From Meghimatium bilineatum (lineage: Eukaryota > Mollusca > Gastropoda > Stylommatophora > Philomycidae), in the NCBI GenBank assembly GCA_034231615.1, contig CM067316.1:28606214-28670213 (forward strand): DNA of 64,000 nucleotides. The letters run 5' to 3'. Under the pieces are notes generated by a model that did not search any database, was not told the origin of the DNA, and worked only from the letters and a program-made list of their open reading frames with translations. A program made the translations under genes and the position numbers. Below, one piece after another: positions 43,265 to 55,495 of the stretch. The stretch's first letter is position 1; every line of letters begins with the position of its first letter.

Positions 43265-43984
43265 ATTCTTGAGACTAACGGGAATTGAACCAGTCCGTTC
43301 AACGGCACCAAATCGCCTATCAACTATTGAACACGCGTTCTTGCGTACTTGACTAACGCATCTCCAAAAAAAGATGCGATTTCATCAAGCCATTCAAACC
43401 GTGCACACAAAGTCACCAGACTGGACTGATCGAGACAATGGCTATTACAACAACAAACATCCCGTACAGGTATTGAAATATCCTCAGTAACAACAAACAT
43501 ATAACATAATATCCGTATTAGTTATACAAGGGCCGATAGGTCTTCTTGTAAACATGGATAACATATATAGACAATACGATTTTTGCTTCGAATAATTGTT
43601 TATACAAGTTAATATAAGTTGGAAGCCAGAGGACAATTAAAAAAAATTCTAATATGGATATTATGTTATATGTTTGTTGTTACTGAGGATATTTCAATAC
43701 CTGTACGGGATGTTTGTTGTTGTTGTAATAGTCCTTGTCTCCATCAGTCCATTCTGGTGATTTTGTGTGCACGGTTTGAATGGCTTGATGAAATCGCATC
43801 TTTTTTTTGGGAGATGCGGTTAGTCAAGTACGGAAGAACGTGTGTTCAATAGTTGCTAGGCGATTTGGTGCCGTTGAACGGATTGGTTCAATTCCTGTCA
43901 ATCTCAAGAATTTTTAAAATTGTCCTCTGGCTTCCTACTGTATTTACTTGTATAAACAATTATTCGAAGGAAAAATTGTATTGT
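43265..43984. mobile_element. Inverted-repeat (foldback) element H
   Basis: Left arm 43265-43520 and right arm 43651-43912 are long, near-perfect reverse complements (about 255 bp). A second pair, 43571-43638 and 43917-43984, is also inverted, giving the order X, spacer, Y', X', Y. A single X arm also occurs at 13854-14095. The X end reads on the minus strand as GGTTCAATTCCCGTTAGTC, like a tRNA T-arm (B box). There is no ORF. It may be two tRNA-related SINE copies in opposite orientation or a true foldback element; the sequence alone does not decide. Confidence 0.8.
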
Positions 43985-44443
43985 ACCTTAGTAGATGACA
44001 TGTCATTATATTGAGGTTATCTTCTTATAGAAGCTTAATGGCACTTCATATATACAATTGTGCTTCTCCTACTTTTATTTTTTGTTGCAGTGTATTTTAT
44101 GCTTTGTTGTTGTTTTTTTATATGTATACACCCTCTGTGGTTGGGAGGGAGTCAGAGATGTACTGCGCAGCACTGGGCATGAGGAAACTGACAGCACTAT
44201 TTTTTCCTATGGCTTAGACCCATCATAGAGGTACAGTGACTCAGGACGTGAGAATCCTTTTGACTTGAACATTTGGTTGCATGCCTAGAGCAATAGAGAA
44301 GCTCGGCATAACAAATAGTCAATTGGTGGCGGGGAATGAGCACAGTGAACCCTATCTTGGATACAGTGGCTTGGAGCAATGCATAGGTTGAAACCTACCT
44401 TCCTGGTGGCGTAATAGTTGTTCTCTGACTCTGGCCCGGAGAG
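43982..44443 (+). mobile_element. SINE-like repeat F3
   Basis: It matches F1 from ACCTTAGTAGATGACATG (F1 5224) to CTGACTCTGGCCCGG (F1 about 5645). It lacks both the first about 70 bp and the E-type tail. Confidence 0.82.
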
Positions 44444-44477
44444 GCCCCGCATATCTGAAGCCTGACTGGGCATCCAA

Positions 44478-45465
44478 GGACCAGCACATCCGTTTTTGTC
44501 ATGCTTTTATTTCGGCTAATGGGTTTCCATAATATGTGACAGTCTTCCTATCTGTCACCAGGCGATGGATGTGTGTTGACTCTTCACCGTGATAGTTTAT
44601 CACCCACTGTACCCTTGGACTTTTCAGGCCAAAACACATCCCTGAATGATAGTCAATGGAGACGGTAGTGAGGAATTTAGACGTGGGTCGACTGCACGAG
44701 GTGTTCCACTGCCATTGAACTTGTCTCGCTTCATTAAACATATTGTACCTGTGCCATCGAGTACTCAACCATTTCTCTCCGTGAGCATGATTTCGGTATA
44801 GGAAAGCAATAGAATTGGGTCTGGATTTGTTCGCCCTCTTAGCCGAGGTGTCATTCACCGACATCGCGAACACCTCGTCCAAGTCTGAGTCTACACATTT
44901 TTAGGAGCACAGAGACCTGGAAGCTTTTACTCGAGCTGAACAAACTCTCACCACCAGCATGATTCCTATATAGGATCTGTTAGGAGCACTAGGACTAGAA
45001 GTCTTTTCTCCAGCTGAATAGTACTTTAGTTCCGGTTTTGTTTTAACATTTTTCCTTTCTGTTTTACATGTAGCACTGCCCTCTGGTGCTGTGCTGCACT
45101 CTCATTGTACTCAATATGTTGTCTTTTGGATTTGCTATTCGTCATGATATCTGCTCATTTCTTGACAATTGCATTGGCCACCTCTGCAATGCTCGAGATG
45201 CACTGAGCTGCGTCAGTGTCTGTCGACCATGACATTGTATGTGTTGACACAAAGGTGTCAGAGATATTGCTTGCCTTTTGCAGTCAATTCTCATTCCATC
45301 TGCAATCTGCACGTTAGCGGACACAATTCTAAAAGTGTATACCAGAAGCAGCATGTGTCGATATACTTCTGTTTCCAGAGTGCACCATGAGGAAGTACTT
45401 TTTGAGATCTTAGTTATCTGCTAATCCTGGTTCCACAGAGCATTTAGGTATCCTTAGCACCCCAA
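44478..45465 (+). repeat. Unclassified about 1-kb repeat J1
   Basis: It shares with J2 (50300-51445) a series of landmarks in the same order: AGCACATCCG, ACGAGGTGTTCCACTG, CGCCCTCTTAGCCGAGGTGT, GCACTGCCCTCTGGTGCTG, GCATTGGCCACC and GAGATCTTAGTTATCTGC. No frame is conserved between the copies. J1 has one copy of the internal repeat that is tripled in J2. Confidence 0.75.
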
Positions 45466-45580
45466 ATCATATGTATTAGGCTGAAAGACGCAGATATTGC
45501 AACAAAGCTGTAAACTATGCCACAATATGTTCCATTCTTCGGAGTACATCAGCTCGAGCTTGCGTTCTAAGTACTATGAC
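45466..45580 (+). repeat. Fragment of SINE-like repeat I
   Basis: TATGTATTAGGCTGAAAGAC, GCAGATATTG and ATTCTTCGGAGTACATC match 62175-62290 inside G3. It directly follows J1 and precedes reverse element D3. Confidence 0.65.
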
Positions 45581-46935
45581 CGTGTCTGTTCAGGATGTCC
45601 CCAACGTTTTCTATCCATACCTTGATCTCATTTGGTTATATGGTACTGGCAACCTGTTGTGATGCATTCTCATAATGTGGCCAAACCACTTGATCTGCTG
45701 TCATAATTATTTAATATGTACAAGGCATTATACCTATTCTTTCCCTGACATCTTCATTTCGTAATCTATCGACTACATTACTCCTGTTTGTATGAATATT
45801 TCCATGATTTTCATTGGTCACTGGTTGACAACGCATCACAGTAAGCACTGAAATATTCAGTTACGCCAACTATGAATAAAATTTAACACTTGCCTACTGT
45901 AAAATTCAAAATTTGATCGTTTGTTAAGCTCTCAATGGTAATTGTTTATGTCACTGCGTTTTATTTCTGAAATCTTGATTCTATTTGTCTAGTTTCCCAT
46001 TTTCTGTAAAAAAAAACACCACTTCCTAGATATTTGAATTCTTTTGTTTGTTTCACTGCTGAATCGTCTATTGTGATATCTATTGTTGTTGGTTAACTTG
46101 CTGATTTTGATCACTTCTGTCTTTTGTATGTTGATTTTCATGTGATACTTCTTGCAAGATGTTGACAGTGCATCTATGTGGATTTACATGTTTTCTATGT
46201 CATTGTATATCAGATTTTGATCATCGGCCAACAGCAGTTCATTTATTTCACTTATGTTTTTATCTACTGAGTTGCCTGCATTGTTTATATGTTCCTCTTT
46301 TAGAATAATAGCTTCTTTTGTTATTATATCCATATAGATATTGAAAAGTAAAGGGGAAAGCACACGGCCCTGTCTTATCCCCGATTTAGTTTAAAATGTT
46401 TCAGTCGTTCCATTTGCTTTTCTCACTGCACTTATGCAATTTTGGTATAGTGCTTTTATTTTGTCTAATAGCTGACCACTGATGTTGTTCTTCTCTAATG
46501 TTTCCTAGAGAATATTCTTATCTACTCTATCAAATGCCCTTTCCTGATCTATAAATATAGTGATGACATCTTGATTGTATTCAATAGCTTTTTCACATAG
46601 TTGTCTCCGTGTGAATAGAATGTCAATGCAGCTAGTCCCTCTTCTAAAATTAAGTTGAGTGGGACTTAGTTGAGGTTCTGTTTTGTGTCGTATTCTTTTC
46701 TCTAAGATCTTTGCGTATATTTTTCCTATATGACTTAGTAGGGAGATGGATCTGTATTTTTCACAATCCTTATTGGAACAACTATTGACTTTTACCAATC
46801 TACTGGAACTGTTCTCTCTGCCCATGCTATGCTGAATAATCTTGCCAACCATAGGATCCCCGTTTCTCCGCATGCTCTTATTGCCTCATTTGGTATACAA
46901 TATTCTCCTGTGTTTTCAGAATAATTATACAAAAG
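45581..46935 (-). pseudogene. Reverse L2/CR1-like RT element, family D-like (D3)
   Basis: The minus-strand order is 'SMGRENSSSRLVKVN', 'KYRSISLLSHIGKIYAKILE', 'DILFTRRQLCEKAIEYNQDV', 'FIDQERAFDRVDKNIL', 'GIRQGRVLSPLLFNIYMDII', 'INELLLADDQNLIYNDIE' (ADD box near 46230), a post-RT stretch with frameshifts, and 'QIKWFGHIMRMHHNRLPVPY' near 45640-45700. It is complete from mid-RT to C-terminus and 5'-truncated. The longest open part is 46873-46505. Confidence 0.82.
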
Positions 46936-47024
46936 TGAATGTACAAAAGCTAAAAAACTAAAATATGGTATCTGCTATCCCTTTGTGTCTTGTTTTGATT
47001 CTGTCCATTAATATTTTTTTTTAA

Positions 47025-47105
47025 ATTTGGTAGTGCATCCTATTCAGGACATAACCGTCAACCCAGCATTTTTTGGTTGTAGTGATTTTCTAGGCAATAT
47101 AAAAC
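47025..47105 (+). repeat. Dispersed repeat N, copy 1
   Basis: TAGTGCATCCTATTCAGGAC, then TTGTAGTGATTTTCTAGGCA, recur at 51955-52035 with about 80% identity. Function unknown. Confidence 0.6.
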
Positions 47106-47449
47106 GAAAAAAGTTTGTTTTTTTGGGGGGGGGGGGGGACACACACATTATCCCGTACTGAACCAAACATAACAATGTCATGCATGTTGTAAGTAGCAAC
47201 TAAGGAGGTTTGACTTTTCTTCATAAACCTCACATTACTGGACTTTAACATTTCAAAGGTAATTCAAATCCTGGCCAGCTTTCCTTCTCAACATATCATG
47301 TGCTCAAATTTATTGAATTGACTTCAGCATATGCCTATCTGCTCTCTGGGTTTCAGTCTCTTTGTCCTCCAACTTTTGGTCTCAACAAGTGCTCCAATTT
47401 ATTAGTACTGAATTGTAATAATACATTCTTGTGTTGCTCACTTCCTCAG

Positions 47450-47566
47450 ATTGACTTGTTGGTGGAGATGAAAAAGAAGGCAGAGATTCAGTGCCTGGAT
47501 ACAATCAGTTCCAACTACCTTTGTGATGTCTATTTACCAACTCGACTCAGTCTTTTAATGCCGTAA
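47450..47566 (+). CDS. SPO11: SPO11 last coding exon
   Basis: It follows TGCTCACTTCCTCAG (acceptor). It encodes 38 residues, 'IDLLVEMKKKAEIQCLDTIS' then 'SNYLCDVYLPTRLSLLMP', and TAA. It aligns to the human C-terminus 'EIMADSKMKAEIQALTFLSS' and 'DYLSRVYLPNKL' with the same spacing. The end is a few residues shorter than human. The exon is undisturbed although an RT element lies only about 500 bp upstream. Confidence 0.93.
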   Translation: MDLLVEMKKKAEIQCLDTISSNYLCDVYLPTRLSLLMP

Positions 47567-47702
47567 GAAATCAACAGTGTTACTGGACGTCGTCTCTATA
47601 ACATGATGAAAGTATAGTTGAGAGACATGTGTAACCACAGTGCCAATCGGCCTGAACTGGCTCATATTTTATAATATCTATAATACGACACACTCTAATA
47701 AA
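47567..47702 (+). other. SPO11: SPO11 3' UTR and poly(A) signal
   Basis: AATAAA at 47697-47702 is the first canonical signal after the stop, 131 bp downstream. Cleavage would be expected about 10-30 bp beyond. A GT-rich element is not obvious. Confidence 0.6.
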
Positions 47703-50290
47703 GTTATAATCCTAAGATACATAAGAAATGTTCTAGCTTTGCTAATGTTGACTATTCTTCATGCTATAGCATCTATATATTCATTTCTATATTTACTTTA
47801 TATAAGTTCAGTTTAATGAATACCTCGAAAAAGGATGCTTGAAAAGGGAAGGTGGAGCGCATGATTCCCAACTCTACATGTTGCGGAAAAGTAAACAAGC
47901 AACAAAACCCTTAGAAGTTACCACCTCTGAATAAGAGACTTCTTCTCAAAGCACTATACACTGTTGAGAGTTGGAATCTTCTGGGTATGAAATGAAGCTC
48001 TAGAAAAACAAGCCCATTGTTTGAAGAGCTAATATCTTGCAACTCTTGCGGATTGAAACAATAACTCTAACAGTTTGGCAGATATTACATTATGCCATGA
48101 TTGTGCCCGAATGCGCATCGGAGGAGAAAGGAGGATCCTACAATACATTCGAATCCTAACACCCACCCAGCACCCCCCCCCCCTAAACTCTAAACATCTC
48201 TGTTTAGCGGAGATTGCATTATGCCACAATTTAATGCCATAATTGCACGTCGGAGGAAAAAGGATGATCGCGTATGTTTGGAACTGCTGCTGGATGATTC
48301 GATCTGCATGTTATGCACAGAGAGCCCCCAGGATTGTATTGTCAGGTTAGGCAGATCCTTCTCACTCGAAGGCTAGTTTAACATTGTAATAGTTATAGTA
48401 GCCATTTTGCTAATAGAAGTGAACCAGAAGTGTGACGTCACAAACTATTTAAAAAATGCAATCGGCAGATTACTTAAAAACTGTGATCGGTAGTAGGTAC
48501 TTGATATGGAATAGAACCAGGAGGGTTGTATGCGTGGGACTCTTAGCATTTAGCAGCAGTTATCACGACAGTAACAGACATACTACATGTTTATCGGCCG
48601 ATGTAAGCTCAACAAACATATTGTTATGTTAGTCATTTTGTATCAGCCGGCAGTAGTGATGTCACAAAATTACACAAAATTTGTGATCGGCGCAGATTTA
48701 TAATAAGTTGGATGGCATGCCCATTTACCAAACATGAACAAAAATTACTTTATAATTCATTTTTTTGTCATTGTACAAGCATGAAATGCAGGCAGGAAAA
48801 TATATTACTAATGTCAGCAGACAAATGCACTAAAATTGATAGTGACAAGAATGGTTGGTTGCTATTGAAACTAATTAAATTAGACATATAAATACTGTTA
48901 AAAGGTGTGATAAATTAATAACAGGTTTAAATAAAAAAAACAGCTCACAGCCATGGATAAGTCTATACAATTTTTAAATTAATTCCACCAATTCTATGAT
49001 AATTTACAACACTGCAAAATGTTTGCCATTCAATTTGATTTCACCAATACAGACAAACATAGTCAAAGTGGGACATCCTCATTAAAAGTGGGACATCCTC
49101 ATTAAAAGTGGGACATCCTGGTGCTAACAAAATTTAATCTAGTGATGTCATGTTCTGCACAATTGTAAAGATTATGTGTTGATCTTAATAAAATTTGGTT
49201 ATAAAAAAATTAAAACATGACAAGTGCAGGCATATAATTCAGTATTGTAGTATAATACATTTCAATTCAATTCCCGTTAGTCTCAAAAATTTTATAATAC
49301 ATTCGGAATCAGAAATAGATATAAGAATGAGATGAAATATACACACACTAGCCAAAGATAGAGCTATGGTTAGTGGATTCCTAACTTCTACATTAATGGA
49401 TTATGTCCTCTAGGTGTATATTCATGATGACTCAATCCATCAATGATGAAGAAAGCCATCAATGTGGTCTTGACATTGGACAACCTCTTGTGCCATCTTC
49501 GGTCCAAAAAACTGATTCCAACACTTTGAAAGTTTCATAATCAGTTTTCCAACAAAACAAAAACAGAAACTAATGCACACATTTTGTTCAACATTGAAGT
49601 CCATATTTTAAATGTGACGAGTACTGTGTCACCTACACTTTAGGATTCCACACAGCATATGAGTGAAGTTATTGACTTACATTTGGTACATATATATTTG
49701 TCCCTGGGTTTTATATGAACTCAGTTAACACTATCACTCTCAGCATGGTCCAGTAGCTATTGATGCATTTCCAGCCCGACCATTTACGGCGGACATCAAC
49801 AGTGATTTAAATTATTTTTCTTCTATTTACGTGAGTAAACATGCTACATTTAGTCCTCATGTGACTACCAATAATGGCAGCATCAACATTTTTCTGATCA
49901 TTTTTTGAACAGTTTGAGCTATGAATTGTTTATTACAGCCTTCAGTTTTCTTCAAACCTTGGTCAGAATTGACCTACTTACGATTCATGTGTTGTTGATA
50001 ATTTATTGGTAGAATTTTAGAACAAAAATGGTGTTCCTCCTTCACAAGCAAAGATGAGCATGTTATGAAAAACAATAAACATACCCCAGTATATAATGGA
50101 AAATGATGGAAAAGAAAACAGAACGAAAATAAATTTGACGAGAATTTAGTTCAGAATTTGGGAGATGAAAGAAGCGGCAATCTGTAGGTTTAGATGGTTT
50201 GTTTGTTTGTTTGTTTTTCATTCGCTCCATTGTAACCATCACGGATATCCGTGCGATTTCCGCCGGGAGCGTGATTACGTTGTGCCACCG
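47703..50290. other. Intergenic DNA with small repeats
   Basis: No gene is supported. It contains a 60-bp block at 48068-48128 repeated imperfectly at 48210-48270 (CATTATGCCA and CGGAGGA-AAAGGA). Three tandem copies of GTGGGACATCCTCATTAAAA lie at 49065-49125. A fragment of repeat H (TTCAATTCCCGTTAGTCTC) lies near 49268. A TTTG tetranucleotide run lies near 50195-50215. Confidence 0.6.
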
Positions 50291-50299
50291 TTATGCGCC

Positions 50300-51445
50300 T
50301 TGTAGGCCTAGCACATCCGATTTCGGCATGCCTTGACAATTCGGGTGGGCTACCCTTAGCCTGTGACAGCCTCTATATCTGTCTCCAGGCACGCGTAGTG
50401 GAGACTCTTCGCCCAGACGATTTTTTGCTCTCGTCTGTCTCGAACGAGGTGTTCCACTGTCTATGAACTTGCCTCGTGTAATTGGACGTGCTGTGCCTGT
50501 GCCCATTGGGTACTGAACCGTTTCTCATCCGTGAGCCTGGTTCCTTAAGGGGAAGAACTCAACAGAGGAGTGAGACCCTGGCTCTTTCGCCCTCTTAGCC
50601 GAGGTGTCATTCACCAACATCGTGTACCTTTTGTCCAAGTTCGAGTCTCACACCACGCGTTTGAGAGCAAGGCGTTCTCGAGCTGAGCGTCCTTGTCCCA
50701 ATAGCGCCTGAGCCCATCAGGTACTGAACCCTTTCTCTCTTCAAGTGTATTTCCGGTGTAGGAAAACCTGACAGTAGAGTTGGGCCAGGGCTAAATCGTT
50801 GTCCCTTTTGTGCCTGAGCGCATCGAGTACGGAACCCTTTCTCTTCGCGAGCATATTTCCGGTTTAGGAAGGCTCGACATTAGAGTTGGGTTAGGTCTTC
50901 TTGCTTTACCAAACGCCAATGGATGGGTCTGGGTCTCTGCTGTAAGGAACACAGGTAACTAGAAGCTCGACTCGAGCTGACGGAGCTTGTAGTTCCCCTT
51001 TCCTAGGGACTTTTCACTTTCTATTTGCAGTTCGCGCTGCCCTCTAGCGCTGTTCTGCCATTTCATTGTTTCATTGTACTCGGTATGAAATCTATTTGTC
51101 TCTCGCCATGCATCTATCTTTACGTGCATTTTACATTGGCCACCCCTCCAATGTTCGGACTGGACTGACTTGTTTCACTGTATGTCGACAGTGTCGCTAT
51201 ATATTGTGATGCTGGTGGTGTCTGAGATATTGTCTGTCTCTTGTGCAGTCAAATCTCTTTCCATCTGCTACCTCCACATTCTCGGACACGATCCCCAAAT
51301 GATTTGGCCAGAATCAGCTCGAGCTGCTGTATTTCTGTTTCCAGGGTGCACCGCGTGGAAGTACATTTGGGATCTTGGTTATCTGCTAACCCTGGGTCCG
51401 CCTAGAGCAATGCGTTCCCTTTGCACCCCGTTTAGATGGTGATGT
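50300..51445 (+). repeat. Unclassified repeat J2 with internal tandem units
   Basis: This GC-richer copy of J1 (44478-45465) has an internal unit (GCCTGAGC..CATCAGGTACTG, AACCCTTTCTCT, then TTTCCGGT-TAGGAA and GTAGAGTTGGG) at about 50495, 50705 and 50812. The last two are 107 bp apart and the first two about twice that. It contains no long ORF and no recognisable transposon ends. Confidence 0.75.
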
Positions 51446-52528
51446 GCACCCCTTTTTCTTAACTGCTACTCCTTAGTATGAAGAATAATCAAAATATCTG
51501 AGCATTGTCAATATTGACATTTTTTGATTACGTAAAATGCACCTCTTATGGAGAGGTACACTTCTTTCAACCATGGCCATCAATGAAGGTGGTAATCCAG
51601 TCATCAAGACTTCCAGGTGTTTTGCTTTTGACAACTTTTGATGAACATTGGTTTGGCTACTTAAAATGGTATTCTTATTATGAGGTACGCTTCTTTCAAC
51701 TGTTGACGTTAGTTCAATTTGCTCACATCAGAGATTTATAACTATTTTTTTTTTAATTGGAGGTTGTGGTTCTGGTAATCCAGTCACCCCGAATTAAAGT
51801 TATCTAGATCTCTAGTCATCACAAACTTCAATATTAACAAGTTTCTTGAATAATCAGGACCTGCAAATGACATTGATCCAAATTACTTTACTTTTAATTA
51901 TGCTTTAGGTGTATCATGAACTATTTCTATGAGGCATTCTTTTAGAATTTAAAAAAATTAGTAGTGTGTCCTATTTATGACATAGCCATCAGCCCATACT
52001 ATTTTGGCTGAGGTGATTTTCTAGGCAATATAAATATGTTCAGTAGTTTGCCATTGCTTTTTGAATGGTCGGATACACAATTGGTTGTGGCGAGATTTCT
52101 TTGAGGACTGCAGAGAGAAAACCTAGGTATAAGGTATATATGCTGGTACAATGGAAACGCATTAAAATGAATTGATTACGGTTAACAGAATATGTATGTA
52201 ATAACCAAATTTCGTTATAATCCCTACACAAATATTACCATAACCTACGTCCCTTGCAATTATACAGGGGAATTCCTCTATAACTCATCCTTTTATAACA
52301 AATTTCCCTATATAACATATCTTTTCAAAATCCCAAATTATATTTATCTTTTGCTTGTACTGTATATAGAAAATTTCTGTTATTACATATATATTTCATC
52401 AGTCCAAGCCATGTTGTTATGAGATTACACTGTACTATGTCCCTTGTGCAGATCAATGTTTCAGGATGTCATAACTGGGTTTCTTCTTTTGTGTTCGTTC
52501 TCAAACAACTGCATATTAGTAGGACATA
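51446..52528. other. Intergenic DNA, repeat N copy 2 and a pogo-like end
   Basis: An imperfect duplication links 51524-51580 and 51642-51700 (CTTATGGAGAGGTACACTTC versus CTTATTATGAGGTACGCTTC). Repeat N copy 2 lies at 51955-52035. From 52195 to about 52437 an AT-rich stretch with several TATAAC/TTATAA boxes ends GAGATTACACTGTA, a possible inverted pogo/Tigger-like terminus. No gene is supported. Confidence 0.45.
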
Positions 52529-54837
52529 CCCCATAGAGGCCAGCGCCGTGATGTGGTGATGGTGCTTAGTTCAGCCATCGGGGACTGAAAACTAAGACTG
52601 TTCTGGCAGTCCTACTCGAGCAGGATAATAGTCATGCCCAATAAGCAGAGTGCTGAAGACGGAGGCAACCAGCCAAAAGGCGCACAACTAATCAGCATGC
52701 CACGTATAAACCACAATGAGTACATGTTTATATCTATTAATAGTCATGGTGCCTCCCCTGTGGCGGACGTTAAGGCAGGGACGGTGCCTAGCCCTATACC
52801 TCGAAAGGGCCCAACCTCAATCACTGGAGGTCCTTCTCAATTCCCTCAAGGAGCCAGAAGGTAAGGGAATAGAGCTACTAGCCAAACAAACCAACGACCA
52901 ATAAAAATAATGCACTGGAGTGATGAGGGTGTCAACAGCAAAAGAGATGGATACAGTAAAAAATTGGAGATTGAAAGTATTCTATGTGAAAATAAGTTAA
53001 TGTATGCTGTAATAAGTTAATAAGTTATTGTAATAAGTTCACGAAACACACCTTGGCAGCGATATAACCTTTAAAATCAGAGGCTACCAGTGCTAGAGAC
53101 AGACCGAAAGGACAGATGAAAGGGTGGAATTCTGACACTTGTTAAAAATAATATCAGTGCTTGCCGGAAGTGTATATGGAAGGGGCAGAATATCAGATGC
53201 TCCACCTAAAGACAGACAGTACAAAATTTCATCTCATAAACCACTACAGCCCAAATGATAGACCATTGGCACTAGACACAATTCCAGAGAAAGAGAGACT
53301 TATGGTGCGTGGTGACTTCAACGGCCACTCCCAGAGCTGGGGCTACCATCATATCGACAAGAGAGGTGAGGAACTTGAGAGCTGGCAGAATGAAAAAAAT
53401 CTCATACATATCAATCAGCCAGAAAACTCACCAACTCGAGAGCATGTCACACCACCTCTACACCAGATCTGTCATTCCACTCACCAGGCCTTGAGTGGAA
53501 CATCACGTGTGTCTTTGGAAAGCAGCTTGGAGGTAGTGACCACAGACCAGTATTTTTGGAAATCCATAATGAATGTATTAAGGATAGCAGCACACTCACT
53601 AGGTGGAACTTTTGGCTGACTGGAAAATGTACCAGCATTTTACCAGTGTTCTAGCTAAGTACATAAATGTGGATAAAGATATCAATGGAGCAGTGACTGA
53701 ATTTAATAGATGCATACTACATGCTGCTAACAAACCCATACCCATGGGGGTACGTAAAAACTACAATTCCTACTGGAATGATGAACTGGAGAAGCTGCAA
53801 AATGAAATGGAAACATCTGGACAGCAGGCTGAGAACAGACCTAGCCAAGAACACCACAACAAATATCAGCAAGCAAAGACTAAATTTCAAAGAACCAAGT
53901 TACAAGCCATATGGAGTAGCTGGAAAGAAAAAAAACAGAGTCGCTGAACCTAGAAAGAGATACTAGGAAATTATGGAAACTTGTAAAACAACTAAATTAT
54001 GAAGGTACAGGGAGAAATACAAGGACCATACTTTATAATGATAGGAACATTTTAACAGGTAAACATGCAGCTGATTACTGTGCAGACTCCTTTGCAGAAG
54101 ATAACAACATCACAGTTAGCTCAGACAAACAACAGGAGGTTCGAGAGAACCAGCAAAACATTGGGCAACCCGAACCTATACCTGAAATCATGGAGACAAT
54201 CACAATGAAAGAACTGGAGCATGCAATATCCAAATTGAAAATGAAAAAGTCCTCAGGTGCTAATGGCGTGTCCAATGAAATGATTAAAAACCTGGGAACT
54301 GCAGCAATAGCTAAAGCTAAAGCTTATTGCAGATCTTCAATACAAGCTGGACCACAGGTAATGTTCTGCAGGCGTGGAGGGAAGCAATAATGATACCACT
54401 CATCAAATCAGGAAAAGATGGCAACACAGTCTCCAATTACAGGCCCATCAGCCTCACAAGCTGCATATGCAAAACAATGGAACTCATTGTCAATTTAAGG
54501 ATGCAGTGATACTTTGAAAGTGAAAACCTTCTGGTATCGCAGCAAGCAGGCTTCAGACAGTGCTACTCTACTGAAGATCAGGCAACCTAAGAGATTGAGG
54601 ATGCCTTCCAAGATAAGAAACTGGTACTAGCAGAATGGATAGACCTCAAGAAATCATTTGACAAAGTTTGGAAAGAAGGATTCTTAAAGAAATTGTGAAT
54701 TGCAGGGTTAACTCAAGAATGTACAAATGGGTAAAAGCATACCTGCATAATAGAAGAGCCAAGGTACAATTCGATGGTCGGAAGAACTAGAAAGTCCTAC
54801 TGCGTCATGGTGTTCTCCAGGGAGGAGTCCTCTCACC

Positions 54838-54848
54838 TAGGGTTGCCA
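54838..54848 (+). repeat. hAT left terminal inverted repeat
   Basis: TAGGGTTGCCA, the exact inverted complement of 57595-57605. Confidence 0.95.
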
Positions 54849-55495
54849 TCCGTCCCGCTTTTTCCGGATTGTCCCACTTTTTCATCAAAAATTAATTGTC
54901 CCGCCTAAGGGTCTGGGGGACAGCAATTTGTCCCGCTTTTTAATCCAGCCAAATTTTTCACCTACAAATTTTAATATTTTCTTAAATTATTTATTATTGG
55001 TTTGAGTTTTGTTACAAATGAAGCTTCTTAGTCCGAAACGTCTATTTGTAGAGTCCTGCGCTATCGCTGTTTAATAATAAAGTTTGAAGATACAACTCAT
55101 AAATTTGAGAATATCCAGCACAAAATTGTTAGTGCGGAAGGCGGTATTATTTAAAAATTTACAAAAGATGACGTCTTCGGCTTCGCGAGGCGCCGAGCCT
55201 TACTCTACCCATCTCACCGCCGCTCACGTGATCTGTGCCTACGTGACAATCTGCATGCTTTTGTCCTTGTCGTATTCCTGTAGGCGCTAATAATTCATTC
55301 AACAACATCGCGCCATCCTCACCAGCAGCAAGAAGAAATTTTGGCTTCATTCTTTCTTTATGTGTTGGAGGCTGGAGGTTGCTTCCAGGAATCCAGTCTG
55401 TTGTTACCGGTGGTTCTGAAATATTAAATTTGTTCATTTTTAATTGAGCATTCTAATTTTGTGAATTCTTTTTTTGGATTTATTTTTATTTGGAA

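Noticed and set aside
42882-43272. Possible extra exon in SPO11 intron 3
   Set aside because: The flanking SPO11 exons already join in frame with no missing family residues, and no acceptor/donor pair of matching phase was seen.
43885-43905. tRNA gene at the H arm end (GGTTCAATTCC)
   Set aside because: Only the T-arm-like box is present; no cloverleaf, anticodon arm or acceptor stem can be drawn around it.
48068-48270. Candidate terminal repeats of a transposon around the C-rich tract
   Set aside because: The two blocks are direct, imperfect and have no target duplication; a local duplication explains them.
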